A stretch of DNA of 39,931 nt, from positions 1 to 39,931 of the forward strand of contig JAFGNV010000143.1 of NCBI GenBank assembly GCA_016926805.1, given 5' to 3'. Positions 14,500 through 22,134 of the stretch are shown in pieces. The DNA is from Anaerolineae bacterium (GTDB taxonomy: Bacteria; Chloroflexota; Anaerolineae; 4572-78; J111). The translations under genes and the position numbers were made by a program. Position 1 is the first letter of the stretch. Each line of letters starts with the position of its first letter. Under the pieces are notes generated by a model. That model did not search any database and was not told where the DNA came from. It saw only the letters and a list, made by a program, of their open reading frames with translations.

Positions 14500-16956
14500 C
14501 TAGGTTGTCGCGCTCACCGGAGGACGGCCTATCAAACGACGGAAGAAATTGCCAAATTCATGGTATCGCCAGGAAACCAGAACTGGGACGGCATTAAAAA
14601 TGGAAGAGTAGGTTCCACTGATAATGCCCACCAGAATGATGGCGGTAAACTGTCTGATTGTGGCCCCACCAAACACAAGAATGGCCATCACCACAAATAT
14701 GGTACTTAGCGAGGTAATCAGACTCCGATTGAGTGTTTCCAGCACACTGCGGTTACATACCACCGCAAATGTTTCCAACCGGTAACGTGGTAGATTCTCC
14801 CGAACCCGGTCGAAGACAATTATCGTATCGTGCACCGAGTAGCCAATGACGGTTAAAATGGCGGTAAGGAATAGGGCGTCGATCTCCCACCCTGCCACCA
14901 GCCCGGCAACGGCAAATAAACCGGCAGTTACCAGGATGTCATGAAGTATAGCTATTACGGCCGCTACACCATATCGGAAGGCATTGGGGACGGAGCGGAA
15001 GGCAAAAACCAGGTAAAGCAGGATGGCAATTGCTGCCGCCGTCACCGCATAGGTACCGGCCCGGGTCACCTCGGCGCCAATGGTTGGGCCAACCGAGTCA
15101 ACGCGCAATTCCTCAAAATTGCCCAACTGCTCTCGAAGTTGCGCCTGAACCTCGGTTTTGGCCTCGTCCGATAGGAATTTTGAGCGAACCAGGATGGTGG
15201 CCTGGCCCAACTGTTCGGCAATGGTAACCGTGGTATCCTTAAAATCTGTCCCTCCATAGGTGAAGTTGGTAAAAATCGGACGGACCTGGGCCGGAGTGAC
15301 CGGCTGCTCAAATTGCAGTTCCATCAACGAACCGCCTTCAAAGTCGATGCTGGGCTTTAAAAGCGAACCGAATTGGGCCGTAGAAATACCCATCGCAATC
15401 AGGCCGGGAATGATAATAATAACGGAGAAAAGGTAAAACCATTTCCGCTTATCCACAATGTTAAACAAACCTCTGGTCCAGGGGGGCACTCTGGCGGAAC
15501 TCACCCCCAGGCTAAAGCCCATTAAGAAAGTATTGTCCTTTAAACTTTCGCCGGATAGGCCCAACATAAAGCGCAAAAAGGTTCGAGTTACGGTGACAGC
15601 CGTAAAAATGTTGGTGACCACACCCAAAGCCAGAGTAACGGCAAACCCCTTGACAATACTGGCCCCAAAGTTTGAGCCGAACCAGAAGAGAATGGCGCAG
15701 GTAATCAACGTACTCGCCGCCGAGTCTCGGATGGATGGCCAGGCCCGCGAAAAACCAAGTTCCATCGCCCTACCCATAGAACGGCCCGCCCGCAATTCTT
15801 CTTTCATTCGCTCAAACACCAAAATATTGGCGTCTACGGCCATGCCCAGCGAGAGGATAAAACCGGTGATAGCGGGCAAGGTGAGCGTCACCGGAATGAT
15901 TTTATAAAGGCCAAAGTTGAGTAAGCCGTAAACTATCATGGCCAAGGCAGCCATAAAGCCGGGCAAACGATAGTAAATAATCATAAACAGCAACACCACA
16001 ATCAAACCAATGGTTCCGGCGCGGATACTCCGCTGCACGGAGTCCTGCCCTAACGTTGGCCCCACCGAACGGCTTTCGACCACTTTGAGCGGCACGGGCA
16101 AGGCACCGTAGCGCAATTGGATGGCCAGAGCCTGGCCTTCAGTCAGATCGGCGTTACCCAGAGAGATGGTGCCATTTCTATCAATCCGGGCGTTTACCAC
16201 CGGGCAGGAGATAACTACCTTATCCAGCACAATACACAAAAAGCGTCCAATATTGGCACCGGTATAGTCGGCAAATTTTTGGCCCCCTTCCGGTCTGAGG
16301 CTGAAATTTATTTCGACCACGCGCCGATCGGGATTGAAACCGGCGTTGCTGACCTGTTCCAGGTCGCCGCCAGTGATGATCGTCTCGTAGACCTGTTCCG
16401 GTTCGGGGACCTCAGCCGATGTTTCATCCTCTGCCGGTGTTTCAGGAGCAGATTCAATTTCACCAAAAGTGGTTTTGACAGTTGTGCCGTCGAGAATTGG
16501 GGTCAGGCCGCCATCAATAAATTCCAGCAGGCCGGTTTCACGGATGGTGCTGATGGCCTGTTCCGGGTCGGAAATGCCCGGCAATTCAACGATAATGCGG
16601 TTGTTACCTTGCAACTGCACTAACGGTTCGGTCACTCCCAAACCATTGACCCGGTTGTCGACGATAATCCGGGCGGCTTCCATTGCTCCTTCTGATAATT
16701 CCTGGCCCGCCGGAAGATCGGCTTCCAGAACCACTTGCAAGCCACCCTGCAAATCCAGACCCTGGTGAACTTTGATACTGCGTTGTTGGCCCCCTTGCCA
16801 GGAAAGTAAAGCGGCCCAGATGGGAGTGGCCGGCTGGGTTGTGGCCCCTTCGACCTCGGGTGGAAAGGTATATTCCAGATTGGAGGTAACAATCCAGATT
16901 AAGAGGCCGGTTAATAGAAGAATACCTATTAGAAAGCTGATATTACGTCTGTCCAT
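14500..16956 (-). CDS. secDF: Protein translocase subunit SecDF (fused)
   Basis: The protein has 818 residues. The SecD half has an N-terminal membrane helix, G-L-D-L-Q-G-G at 66-72, the periplasmic P1 region and G-M-A-V-D-A-N-I-L-V-F-E-R near 370. The SecF half starts near residue 500, with D-F-E-G-G near 535 and G-Y-S-V-H-D-T-I-I-V-F-D-R near 705. Together they give the 12 membrane helices of the SecDF accessory complex, which uses the proton gradient to pull preproteins out of SecYEG. The residues 168-190 insert is Glu/Pro-rich and looks like a linker in P1. A single fused gene is less common than separate secD and secF. It has its own promoter at 17024-17032. Confidence 0.95.
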   Translation of the reverse strand: MDRRNISFLIGILLLTGLLIWIVTSNLEYTFPPEVEGATTQPATPIWAALLSWQGGQQRSIKVHQGLDLQGGLQVVLEADLPAGQELSEGAMEAARIIVDNRVNGLGVTEPLVQLQGNNRIIVELPGISDPEQAISTIRETGLLEFIDGGLTPILDGTTVKTTFGEIESAPETPAEDETSAEVPEPEQVYETIITGGDLEQVSNAGFNPDRRVVEINFSLRPEGGQKFADYTGANIGRFLCIVLDKVVISCPVVNARIDRNGTISLGNADLTEGQALAIQLRYGALPVPLKVVESRSVGPTLGQDSVQRSIRAGTIGLIVVLLFMIIYYRLPGFMAALAMIVYGLLNFGLYKIIPVTLTLPAITGFILSLGMAVDANILVFERMKEELRAGRSMGRAMELGFSRAWPSIRDSAASTLITCAILFWFGSNFGASIVKGFAVTLALGVVTNIFTAVTVTRTFLRFMLGLSGESLKDNTFLMGFSLGVSSARVPPWTRGLFNIVDKRKWFYLFSVIIIIPGLIAMGISTAQFGSLLKPSIDFEGGSLMELQFEQPVTPAQVRPIFTNFTYGGTDFKDTTVTIAEQLGQATILVRSKFLSDEAKTEVQAQLREQLGNFEELRVDSVGPTIGAEVTRAGTYAVTAAAIAILLYLVFAFRSVPNAFRYGVAAVIAILHDILVTAGLFAVAGLVAGWEIDALFLTAILTVIGYSVHDTIIVFDRVRENLPRYRLETFAVVCNRSVLETLNRSLITSLSTIFVVMAILVFGGATIRQFTAIILVGIISGTYSSIFNAVPVLVSWRYHEFGNFFRRLIGRPPVSATT

Positions 16957-17023
16957 AAAAATAGTGTCCCCAGAAATTTGAGATTCAGATTACCCGTAAG
17001 AAATTATTTGCGAGCAAAACCCT

Positions 17024-17032
17024 AGTATAGCA
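17024..17032 (-). promoter_or_regulatory. Extended -10 promoter element for secDF
   Basis: On the minus strand TGCTATACT is read from 17032 to 17024. A TTGGCA lies 15 bases before the hexamer, a short spacer. The start would fall near 17017, about 60 bases before the secDF ATG. Confidence 0.5.
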
Positions 17033-17049
17033 CAACTTGACCGTTGCCA

Positions 17050-17081
17050 AAAAAATTCCCTGCCGCCAATTGAGGCAGGGA
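17050..17081 (-). terminator. Hairpin terminator after the lgt-selenoprotein unit
   Basis: On the minus strand TCCCTGCC (17081-17074) pairs with GGCAGGGA (17064-17057) over a 9-base loop and is followed by A-T7. It separates the lgt-selenoprotein transcript from secDF. Confidence 0.85.
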
Positions 17082-17094
17082 GAAATAAATTAGG

Positions 17095-17178
17095 GCCTAA
17101 CCCATAAAATCTCTGTACATTGAGTAAGAGATTTTATAGATATGAAACTTGTTTGGTTCCGGCTCGTCCAGGTTAGGC
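17095..17178. repeat. Nested inverted repeat (84 bases), possible structured RNA
   Basis: The outer arms GCCTAACC (17095-17102) and GGTTAGGC (17171-17178) are perfect. Inside, ATAAAATCTCT (17104-17114) pairs perfectly with AGAGATTTTAT (17127-17137). The layout, an 8-bp closing stem with an 11-bp branch, looked tRNA-like at first, but there is no TTCRA arm or anticodon arm. It sits between the selenoprotein stop and the terminator, in the 3' end of that transcript. Confidence 0.55.
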
Positions 17179-17274
17179 AATACCAAGATTTAAATCAATC
17201 ACAAAATACAAATTACGCCTTCTGACGAATCATTTTCTTGGAGGTACCTTAATCTTGAAATTTTCGAACCGGCA

Positions 17275-17517
17275 TTAAATCTTGGCCCTGATCAGCTTGT
17301 GGATTTCGCCGGGCTGAGCATGGCGACCGGTACTCAATTTGGAATAAATCAGGTCTCCATTGACCATTACTTCAAATCGACCCCCACTGGAAGGAATGAT
17401 TTTGATGGACTCGATTTGGTTCTCAAGGGTTTTGTCTTGTATCAATTCGTTGAATAGGCTCACGGCCTGGGGGGTGTAGTTTCAAACCCGGCAGTACTCA
17501 ATAGATATGGTCAGCAT
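17275..17517 (-). CDS. SelW/Rdx-family selenoprotein with in-frame TGA (Sec)
   Basis: Read from ATG 17517, eight bases after AGGAGG, the frame begins M-L-T-I-S-I-E-Y-C-R-V, then TGA (17484-17482), then N-Y-T-P-Q-A-V-S-L-F. It stays open for 68 more codons to TAA at 17275. With TGA read as selenocysteine, the protein has 80 residues and the C-x-x-U redox motif at 9-12, exactly where SelW-like Rdx proteins carry C-x-x-C or C-x-x-U. The rest matches the family: I-P-S-S-G-G-R-F-E-V, then T-G-R-H-A-Q-P-G-E near the end. A small hairpin, AGGC-CGTGA-GCCT (17468-17456), begins 13 bases after the TGA, as a bacterial SECIS would, though its stem is only 4 bp. The family is thought to be a thioredoxin-like oxidoreductase. 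It is probably cotranscribed with lgt, whose stop is 44 bases upstream. A GTG at 17463 would give only a truncated, motif-less protein. Confidence 0.85.
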
Positions 17518-17561
17518 TAATTAAACCTCCTGAAATATGCTTTAAGAAAGGCATTGGTAAG

Positions 17562-18491
17562 TTACTTTCTGGCCGGGCGACGGCGTTGTGGCTGGGGGGC
17601 CGGGTTGGTAATGGGGTTGGTGGCCAACCGGGGAACCCGCCGGCGCACGAACACCAGGCCCGCTCCAACCAATATTAGCACCACGCCCACAATTTGGGCC
17701 ACGGCGATGCCCATCGCCGTCCAGGCGTCGGGCCGCAGGGATTCGATGAGCAAACGTCCCAGGGGATACCAGATTAAGTACAGGGAGGTAATGTCGCCAT
17801 CAAGTAGCTTGTTATAATATTTGCGGCCTATCCACATCATCAGCCCAAAGCCAATCAAATTCCATAGCGACTCGTACAGGAAAAGGGGATGGAAGGTGGT
17901 GGTGGCCAGGGGATAGGTGGTCAAATCGTTATAGGGAGCGATGCGTTGATTGGCGTCGGTAATCAAAAGACCCCAGGGGAGATCAGTTTGAGGACCGTAG
18001 AGTTCCTGGTTAAAATAATTCCCCCACCGACCGATGGCCTGGGCCAGTAACATCCCGGGAGCCACAATGTCCAGCCAGCGCCACACGTTTAGGTGGTTAC
18101 GGTAGGAATAGATAAGAATGGCTAAAATACCACCCAGGATAGCACCAAAGATACCGATGCCACCTTCCCAGATAAGCAAGGCCGTAGGAAAAGGAACAGC
18201 CGCGCCAAAAACGGTCAACGTGGTAAAGGGATGTTCCACAAAGTAGTAATAAAAGCCCCGGCTCGACCCCGCCGGTGTGGAAAGCACATGGTATAACCGC
18301 GCCCCTACAATGCCCAAAATTAAACACCAGATCAAAAGATTCCAGGCATGTTCGGGGTCTTCTTTGCGGCGTCTGGCTTCGATGGTAGCGATGTAAGCAG
18401 CAGCCAGCGCGCCAGCTACAATTAGTAGCCCGTACCAGCGGATAGTAAACGGTCCCAATTGAAAGAGAATTGGATTAAGTGGGGAAGGCAT
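17562..18491 (-). CDS. lgt: Prolipoprotein diacylglyceryl transferase
   Basis: The protein has 309 residues and about seven membrane helices. The family signature is seen in G-R-W-G-N-Y-F-N-Q-E-L-Y-G (154-166), with G-A-R-L-Y-H-V (63-69) and H-P-L-F-L-Y-E-S-L-W-N near the C terminus. It transfers diacylglycerol from phosphatidylglycerol to the lipobox Cys of prelipoproteins on the inner membrane. The lipoprotein at 37424-39322 is a likely client. A short Arg/Pro-rich tail follows the last helix. The start follows GAGGAGA and a well-formed promoter. Confidence 0.95.
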   Translation of the reverse strand: MPSPLNPILFQLGPFTIRWYGLLIVAGALAAAYIATIEARRRKEDPEHAWNLLIWCLILGIVGARLYHVLSTPAGSSRGFYYYFVEHPFTTLTVFGAAVPFPTALLIWEGGIGIFGAILGGILAILIYSYRNHLNVWRWLDIVAPGMLLAQAIGRWGNYFNQELYGPQTDLPWGLLITDANQRIAPYNDLTTYPLATTTFHPLFLYESLWNLIGFGLMMWIGRKYYNKLLDGDITSLYLIWYPLGRLLIESLRPDAWTAMGIAVAQIVGVVLILVGAGLVFVRRRVPRLATNPITNPAPQPQRRRPARK

Positions 18492-18537
18492 AGTTTCTCC
18501 TCTTTTTTGTCCGGTAAGTGTTGTAAAAACGGGGTGT

Positions 18538-18565
18538 ATTATAGCACAGTCTCACGTATAATCAA
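18538..18565 (-). promoter_or_regulatory. Sigma-70-like promoter for lgt
   Basis: On the minus strand TTGATT (18565-18560) and TATAAT (18543-18538) are 16 bases apart, and TGC precedes the -10. The start is predicted near 18531, about 40 bases before the lgt ATG. Confidence 0.65.
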
Positions 18566-18700
18566 TCTTGCTCTTGTGGTAATTTCTCACGGGCTTCAAG
18601 GTAAGCCTGGTTACCCAATTCCCAAGAACTGCCCTTGATTGCAGGCGAGTAAGTTGCCGGGTAAATAGTAACAATATCCCTCCATTCCGTGGCAAAAATA

Positions 18701-18709
18701 TGGTATAAT
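18701..18709 (+). promoter_or_regulatory. Extended -10 promoter element for the partner-switching module
   Basis: TGGTATAAT at 18701-18709 places the transcript start near 18716, about 26 bases before the ATG at 18742. There is no clear -35 or Shine-Dalgarno. Confidence 0.5.
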
Positions 18710-18741
18710 GAAAGCATCATTGGATGGGCCTAGTGGTTTAG

Positions 18742-20802
18742 ATGCTCAAATTGGTGACGTCTCAGAAGATCGATTTATTCAATAGCTTTATTCAACGTTG
18801 GCACGGTATTGTCGGCAGTGAAATTCTGTTCCTGTCACCCCAGGGTGAGTTGCTGGCCAACTCTAACGGCGTTCCTCCCCACGATTGGCCGCAGATTTTG
18901 GCGCAGGCCTCGCCCAATACCCCCACCTTTCTTACCTATGCCGGGCAAGAAATTCTCATAACTCCTCTGGCCCATGGCCATCAGACGTTGGGGTATTTGT
19001 TGGTGCTTGATGCCCACGAACAGGATACGCCCCTATTAAAGTGGGGGGCAGAAACCTTGACGGCGCGTCTTACCGACGAAATGGCCCTGCAAGATATGAC
19101 CGATGAGTTGATTGGAGCCTGGGACCAACTGGAGTTGGTGTATCGAGTCACGCAAAACCTGGCCCTAACCTCGGATTTAATGGCCACTCTCAAATCAATT
19201 CTCCAAGAAATTCGCAAAGTTGTTGACACTGAAAACGGGTTTATCCTGCTAAAGCGATCAGACGGCCTGGAGTGTGTCACTTGCTCAGCCGAGATGACCC
19301 ATGATATTCACGACGAGTCGCTATTGAACAATCTCATCGAGGCCAACCAAGTGGTGCTCTGCAATGAGGCCCAATCGTGTCGAGATATTTGGCCGAATGC
19401 CCCAGATTACGTTGAAGATATGTTGGCCACCCCCTTGCCCATTCTGGACGAGGAAGACACCAGAGTGGCCCTGGGATTGATCAACAAGGCCAACAAAAAC
19501 TTTACCGCTGGCGATGTCAAACTTTTGGCGGCACTGGCCCAACAGGTTGGAACAATTATCAGGAATTTCTTGACCCACCAAAAGCTCGTCAGCGAAGAGC
19601 GATTAAGCCGCGAGTTAGAAATTGCCGCCGAAATCCAGGAAAGCTTTTTGCCAACTCAGTTGCCCCAGATGGGTGGATTATCGATTGCCGTTGCTTCGAT
19701 TCCGGCCTCCGAAGTCGGCGGCGATTTCTATGACTTCATCACCGTGGACGACCGGAATCTGACCCTGGTTATCGGCGATGTGGCCGGGAAAGGCATTCCG
19801 GCGGCAATGCTCACCTCCGTTACCAGAACCATGCTCCGGGTGGAAGCAATGCGCGGCGAGCCACCCCACGCTATCGTTGACCAGGCCAATAATGTATTGC
19901 ACCAAGATTTGAGCCGGATCGACTCGTTTGCCACGGTGTTTGTGGCCACCGTTGATACTTATGCCGGAACGCTCAATTACGCCAGCGCCGGTCACACTCC
20001 TGGCATTCTCTGGCGGGCCAACGCGCGCACGTCCGAGCAATTGCGGGCAACCTCACCCCCTATTGGCATCTTTGGTTATCAAAGTAAAGTCACCAAAACT
20101 ATTCAACTAAACCCTGGCGATACCTTGGTGCTTTGCACCGACGGCATTACCGAGGCGCAGGCTCCCAATGGCAATCTTTTTGGCCTCAATCGGCTGACCT
20201 ATATCATTGAGTCCTGGGCCAATGAGTCACCCGAGGCGTTACAACAAACGATTCAGGCTGAAATTACCAATTTCCGGCGCAACGCGATGGGGCGAGACGA
20301 TGCCACGCTGCTCATTATAAAGATGCTGCCGCAAGCAGAGGGAGGCACTCCCAAGGATATTTCCACAATTATCAGAACCGAGCATTTTTCCTATCCCGCC
20401 CACGTTCGACATCTGGGTGACATTTCCCAAAAAATAACGGCTGCTTGCCGGGAATTGCCAGCCTTGCCGTCTAACCCCAACGCCGATGATTTTATTTATT
20501 TAATTGAACTGGCCATTTCGGAAATCTGCACCAATATCATCAAGCATGCGTATGGTCACAAAAATGGGAACATTAACGGACGAATTACCTTGCTCAATAA
20601 CGGCATCCAATTAGATTTCTACGACACCGGCAAGAGTTTTGACCCCAACACCATTCCCTCACCCAAATCCGACCCCTCTCAGTTAGAAGAAGGAGGCTAT
20701 GGTCTGCACATTGTGCGCCAGATAATGGACGTGGTATCTTACGAGCACGATGTTCAGCAAGGCAATCATTGGTACCTGCTAAAGTTACTGCCGCCGACGT
20801 AG
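18742..20802 (+). CDS. GAF-PP2C (RsbU/SpoIIE-type) phosphatase fused to an RsbW-like ATPase domain
   Basis: The protein has 686 residues. A divergent N-terminal sensor region (1-120) and a GAF domain (about 125-275) are joined by a helix (280-305) to a SpoIIE-type PP2C phosphatase (about 310-530). Its metal ligands are Asp328 (GGDFYD), Asp346 (GDVAGKG), Asp467 (TDGITE) and Asp519/520 (GRDDATL). A C-terminal HATPase_c_2 domain of the RsbW/SpoIIAB type (about 550-680) has the N box E-I-C-T-N-I-I-K-H-A-Y and a G-Y-G-L-H-I-V motif. Phosphatase and anti-sigma kinase activities on one chain, with two STAS proteins downstream, suggest a self-contained switch that sets the phosphorylation of the STAS partners. 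The sigma factor or other target is not in the window. Confidence 0.9.
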   Translation: MLKLVTSQKIDLFNSFIQRWHGIVGSEILFLSPQGELLANSNGVPPHDWPQILAQASPNTPTFLTYAGQEILITPLAHGHQTLGYLLVLDAHEQDTPLLKWGAETLTARLTDEMALQDMTDELIGAWDQLELVYRVTQNLALTSDLMATLKSILQEIRKVVDTENGFILLKRSDGLECVTCSAEMTHDIHDESLLNNLIEANQVVLCNEAQSCRDIWPNAPDYVEDMLATPLPILDEEDTRVALGLINKANKNFTAGDVKLLAALAQQVGTIIRNFLTHQKLVSEERLSRELEIAAEIQESFLPTQLPQMGGLSIAVASIPASEVGGDFYDFITVDDRNLTLVIGDVAGKGIPAAMLTSVTRTMLRVEAMRGEPPHAIVDQANNVLHQDLSRIDSFATVFVATVDTYAGTLNYASAGHTPGILWRANARTSEQLRATSPPIGIFGYQSKVTKTIQLNPGDTLVLCTDGITEAQAPNGNLFGLNRLTYIIESWANESPEALQQTIQAEITNFRRNAMGRDDATLLIIKMLPQAEGGTPKDISTIIRTEHFSYPAHVRHLGDISQKITAACRELPALPSNPNADDFIYLIELAISEICTNIIKHAYGHKNGNINGRITLLNNGIQLDFYDTGKSFDPNTIPSPKSDPSQLEEGGYGLHIVRQIMDVVSYEHDVQQGNHWYLLKLLPPT

Positions 20803-20951
20803 GTGGCCTTAATCTGTCATCGGTGAGATTTGGCCCACCTATCGGACGGCATCTTCAGATAGACCAACTCAAATTGCTTCATCGTTCTTTCATGATTACA
20901 ATATGAACTGAAGCGACACCAGATATCTATCAAAAAAATTGGAGGAAGTTC

Positions 20952-21299
20952 ATGGAAATCTCAACAAAACTGGTAGAATCCTCGTCCGACGTGAACATTG
21001 TCTCGTTCAATGGCGCTTTAAATGCACGCTCGGCAGAAGAAGCCAAACAGACTTTCAGAGACCTGGTAGAACAGGGAATTACCCAGGTGATTGTTGACCT
21101 GCAAGAAGTTCCCTTTATTGATAGTTCTGGCCTGGCGGCCCTGGTTTCTGGGTTGAAAACATTGGGAGGTGAATCGGCCAATCTAAAATTGGCTGCGCCT
21201 CAATCACAGGCTCGTTTGTTATTTGAGCTTACCATGTTTGATCGCGTTTTTGAAATTCATGATAGTGTGGAAAATGCCTTAAAGAGTCTCGAAGGCTGA
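20952..21299 (+). CDS. STAS-domain anti-sigma factor antagonist (RsbV-like), copy 1
   Basis: The protein has 115 residues, a single STAS domain. The phosphorylatable serine lies in D-L-Q-E-V-P-F-I-D-S-S-G-L-A (49-62), so Ser58 or Ser59 is the expected site. A clear GGAGGAAG precedes the ATG. In partner switching, unphosphorylated RsbV-like proteins sequester the RsbW-like kinase, and here the likely kinase and phosphatase are both the upstream fusion protein. It is 149 bases from that gene and 12 bases from the second STAS gene. Confidence 0.92.
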   Translation: MEISTKLVESSSDVNIVSFNGALNARSAEEAKQTFRDLVEQGITQVIVDLQEVPFIDSSGLAALVSGLKTLGGESANLKLAAPQSQARLLFELTMFDRVFEIHDSVENALKSLEG

Positions 21300-21311
21300 A
21301 AGGCGGTCGAA

Positions 21312-21650
21312 ATGGACATTCTATACCAGGCGCTCGAGGCGGATATAACCCTGGTGCGCCTCAATGGGCGGCTTGACGCGACCACCAGCCCAGAGGTCAG
21401 GGCCGTCTTACAAAAATTGCTGGTAAAAGAGCAGCCCAAGATAATTATCGACCTGCAAGAAGTGCCGTTTATTGATAGTTCGGGTTTAGCTTCGTTGGTT
21501 TCCGGCTTGCGATTGGCGCGTGAAAAAGATGGGGTCATTGCCCTGAGCGGTATTCAATCCCAGGCTCAGACGGTTTTTCGTTTGACTATGCTGGATCGCA
21601 TTTTTCCTATCCATCCCACTTATAATGATGCCAAACAAAGCCTCATTTGA
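21312..21650 (+). CDS. STAS-domain anti-sigma factor antagonist (RsbV-like), copy 2
   Basis: The protein has 112 residues. Its core D-L-Q-E-V-P-F-I-D-S-S-G-L-A is identical to that of copy 1, while the N-terminal third and tail differ. The two look like an old tandem duplication that kept the phosphorylation site. Two antagonists under one phosphatase could set two outputs, or one could be a decoy. AAAGGCGG lies a few bases before the ATG. Confidence 0.92.
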   Translation: MDILYQALEADITLVRLNGRLDATTSPEVRAVLQKLLVKEQPKIIIDLQEVPFIDSSGLASLVSGLRLAREKDGVIALSGIQSQAQTVFRLTMLDRIFPIHPTYNDAKQSLI

Positions 21651-21672
21651 TAGACTGAAAAGATAGATTTCT

Positions 21673-22047
21673 GTGGTGCCGACAGTCCTCATCATCGACG
21701 ATGCCGTACATATTCGCCGCCTGGTGGCCAGAATGTTGGAGCAGGCCGGTTTTGCCACCCTGCAAGCTGCTGACGGGCAGGAAGGGCTGAACCTGTTGCA
21801 AGAACAAAAACCGGATGTGGTAACCTGCGACATCTCGATGCCCTATATGGATGGCTACCAATTTCTGGCGGCGGCTAAAGGAACTCCCGAAACCTGGCAT
21901 ATTCCCATCATTGTTGTCACCGCCATTGGTCAGGAAGAAGAGGTTACCAAAGCAAGGGCCATGGGAGCCGATGCTTACTTAACCAAACCTTTTAGCTCCA
22001 GCAATTTGATTGAAACCATTCATACTCAACTTAAAAAACACGCGTAG
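21673..22047 (+). CDS. Single-domain response regulator (CheY-like receiver)
   Basis: The protein has 124 residues. The acidic pair is Asp9/Asp10, the phospho-acceptor Asp53 is in V-V-T-C-D-I-S-M-P, and the conserved Thr (V-V-T-A) and Lys (T-K-P-F) are present. It has no output domain. The start is GTG at 21673 or the next codon, also GTG; the Shine-Dalgarno is weak. It follows the STAS gene by 22 bases, so it joins phosphorelay input to the partner-switching module. The likely donor is one of the orphan kinases in this region, such as the one at 5243-7435, but that is inference. Confidence 0.9.
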   Translation: MVPTVLIIDDAVHIRRLVARMLEQAGFATLQAADGQEGLNLLQEQKPDVVTCDISMPYMDGYQFLAAAKGTPETWHIPIIVVTAIGQEEEVTKARAMGADAYLTKPFSSSNLIETIHTQLKKHA

Positions 22048-22086
22048 CTCCATTGTCTTCATTGCCCGCTTTTTGTAGACAAAACA

Positions 22087-22112
22087 AAACGGCCCTGCTG
22101 GCAGGGCCGTTT
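22087..22112. terminator. Bidirectional hairpin terminator
   Basis: AAACGGCCCTGC (22087-22098) and GCAGGGCCGTTT (22101-22112) pair perfectly over 12 bp, in practice with a 4-base loop. The hairpin lies between the receiver gene and convergent clpC. The T-run is interrupted. Confidence 0.8.
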
Positions 22113-22134
22113 CTATTTACATTAAACAATCGGC

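Noticed and set aside
17095..17178. tRNA-like gene, possibly tRNA-Sec, because of the 8-bp closing stem near a selenoprotein
   Set aside because: No T arm with TTCRA, no anticodon arm and no long variable arm could be placed; the inner branch has a 12-base loop.
17275..17463. 62-residue protein starting at GTG 17463
   Set aside because: It lacks the redox motif and any ribosome binding site; the full frame from ATG 17517 through TGA explains the family better.
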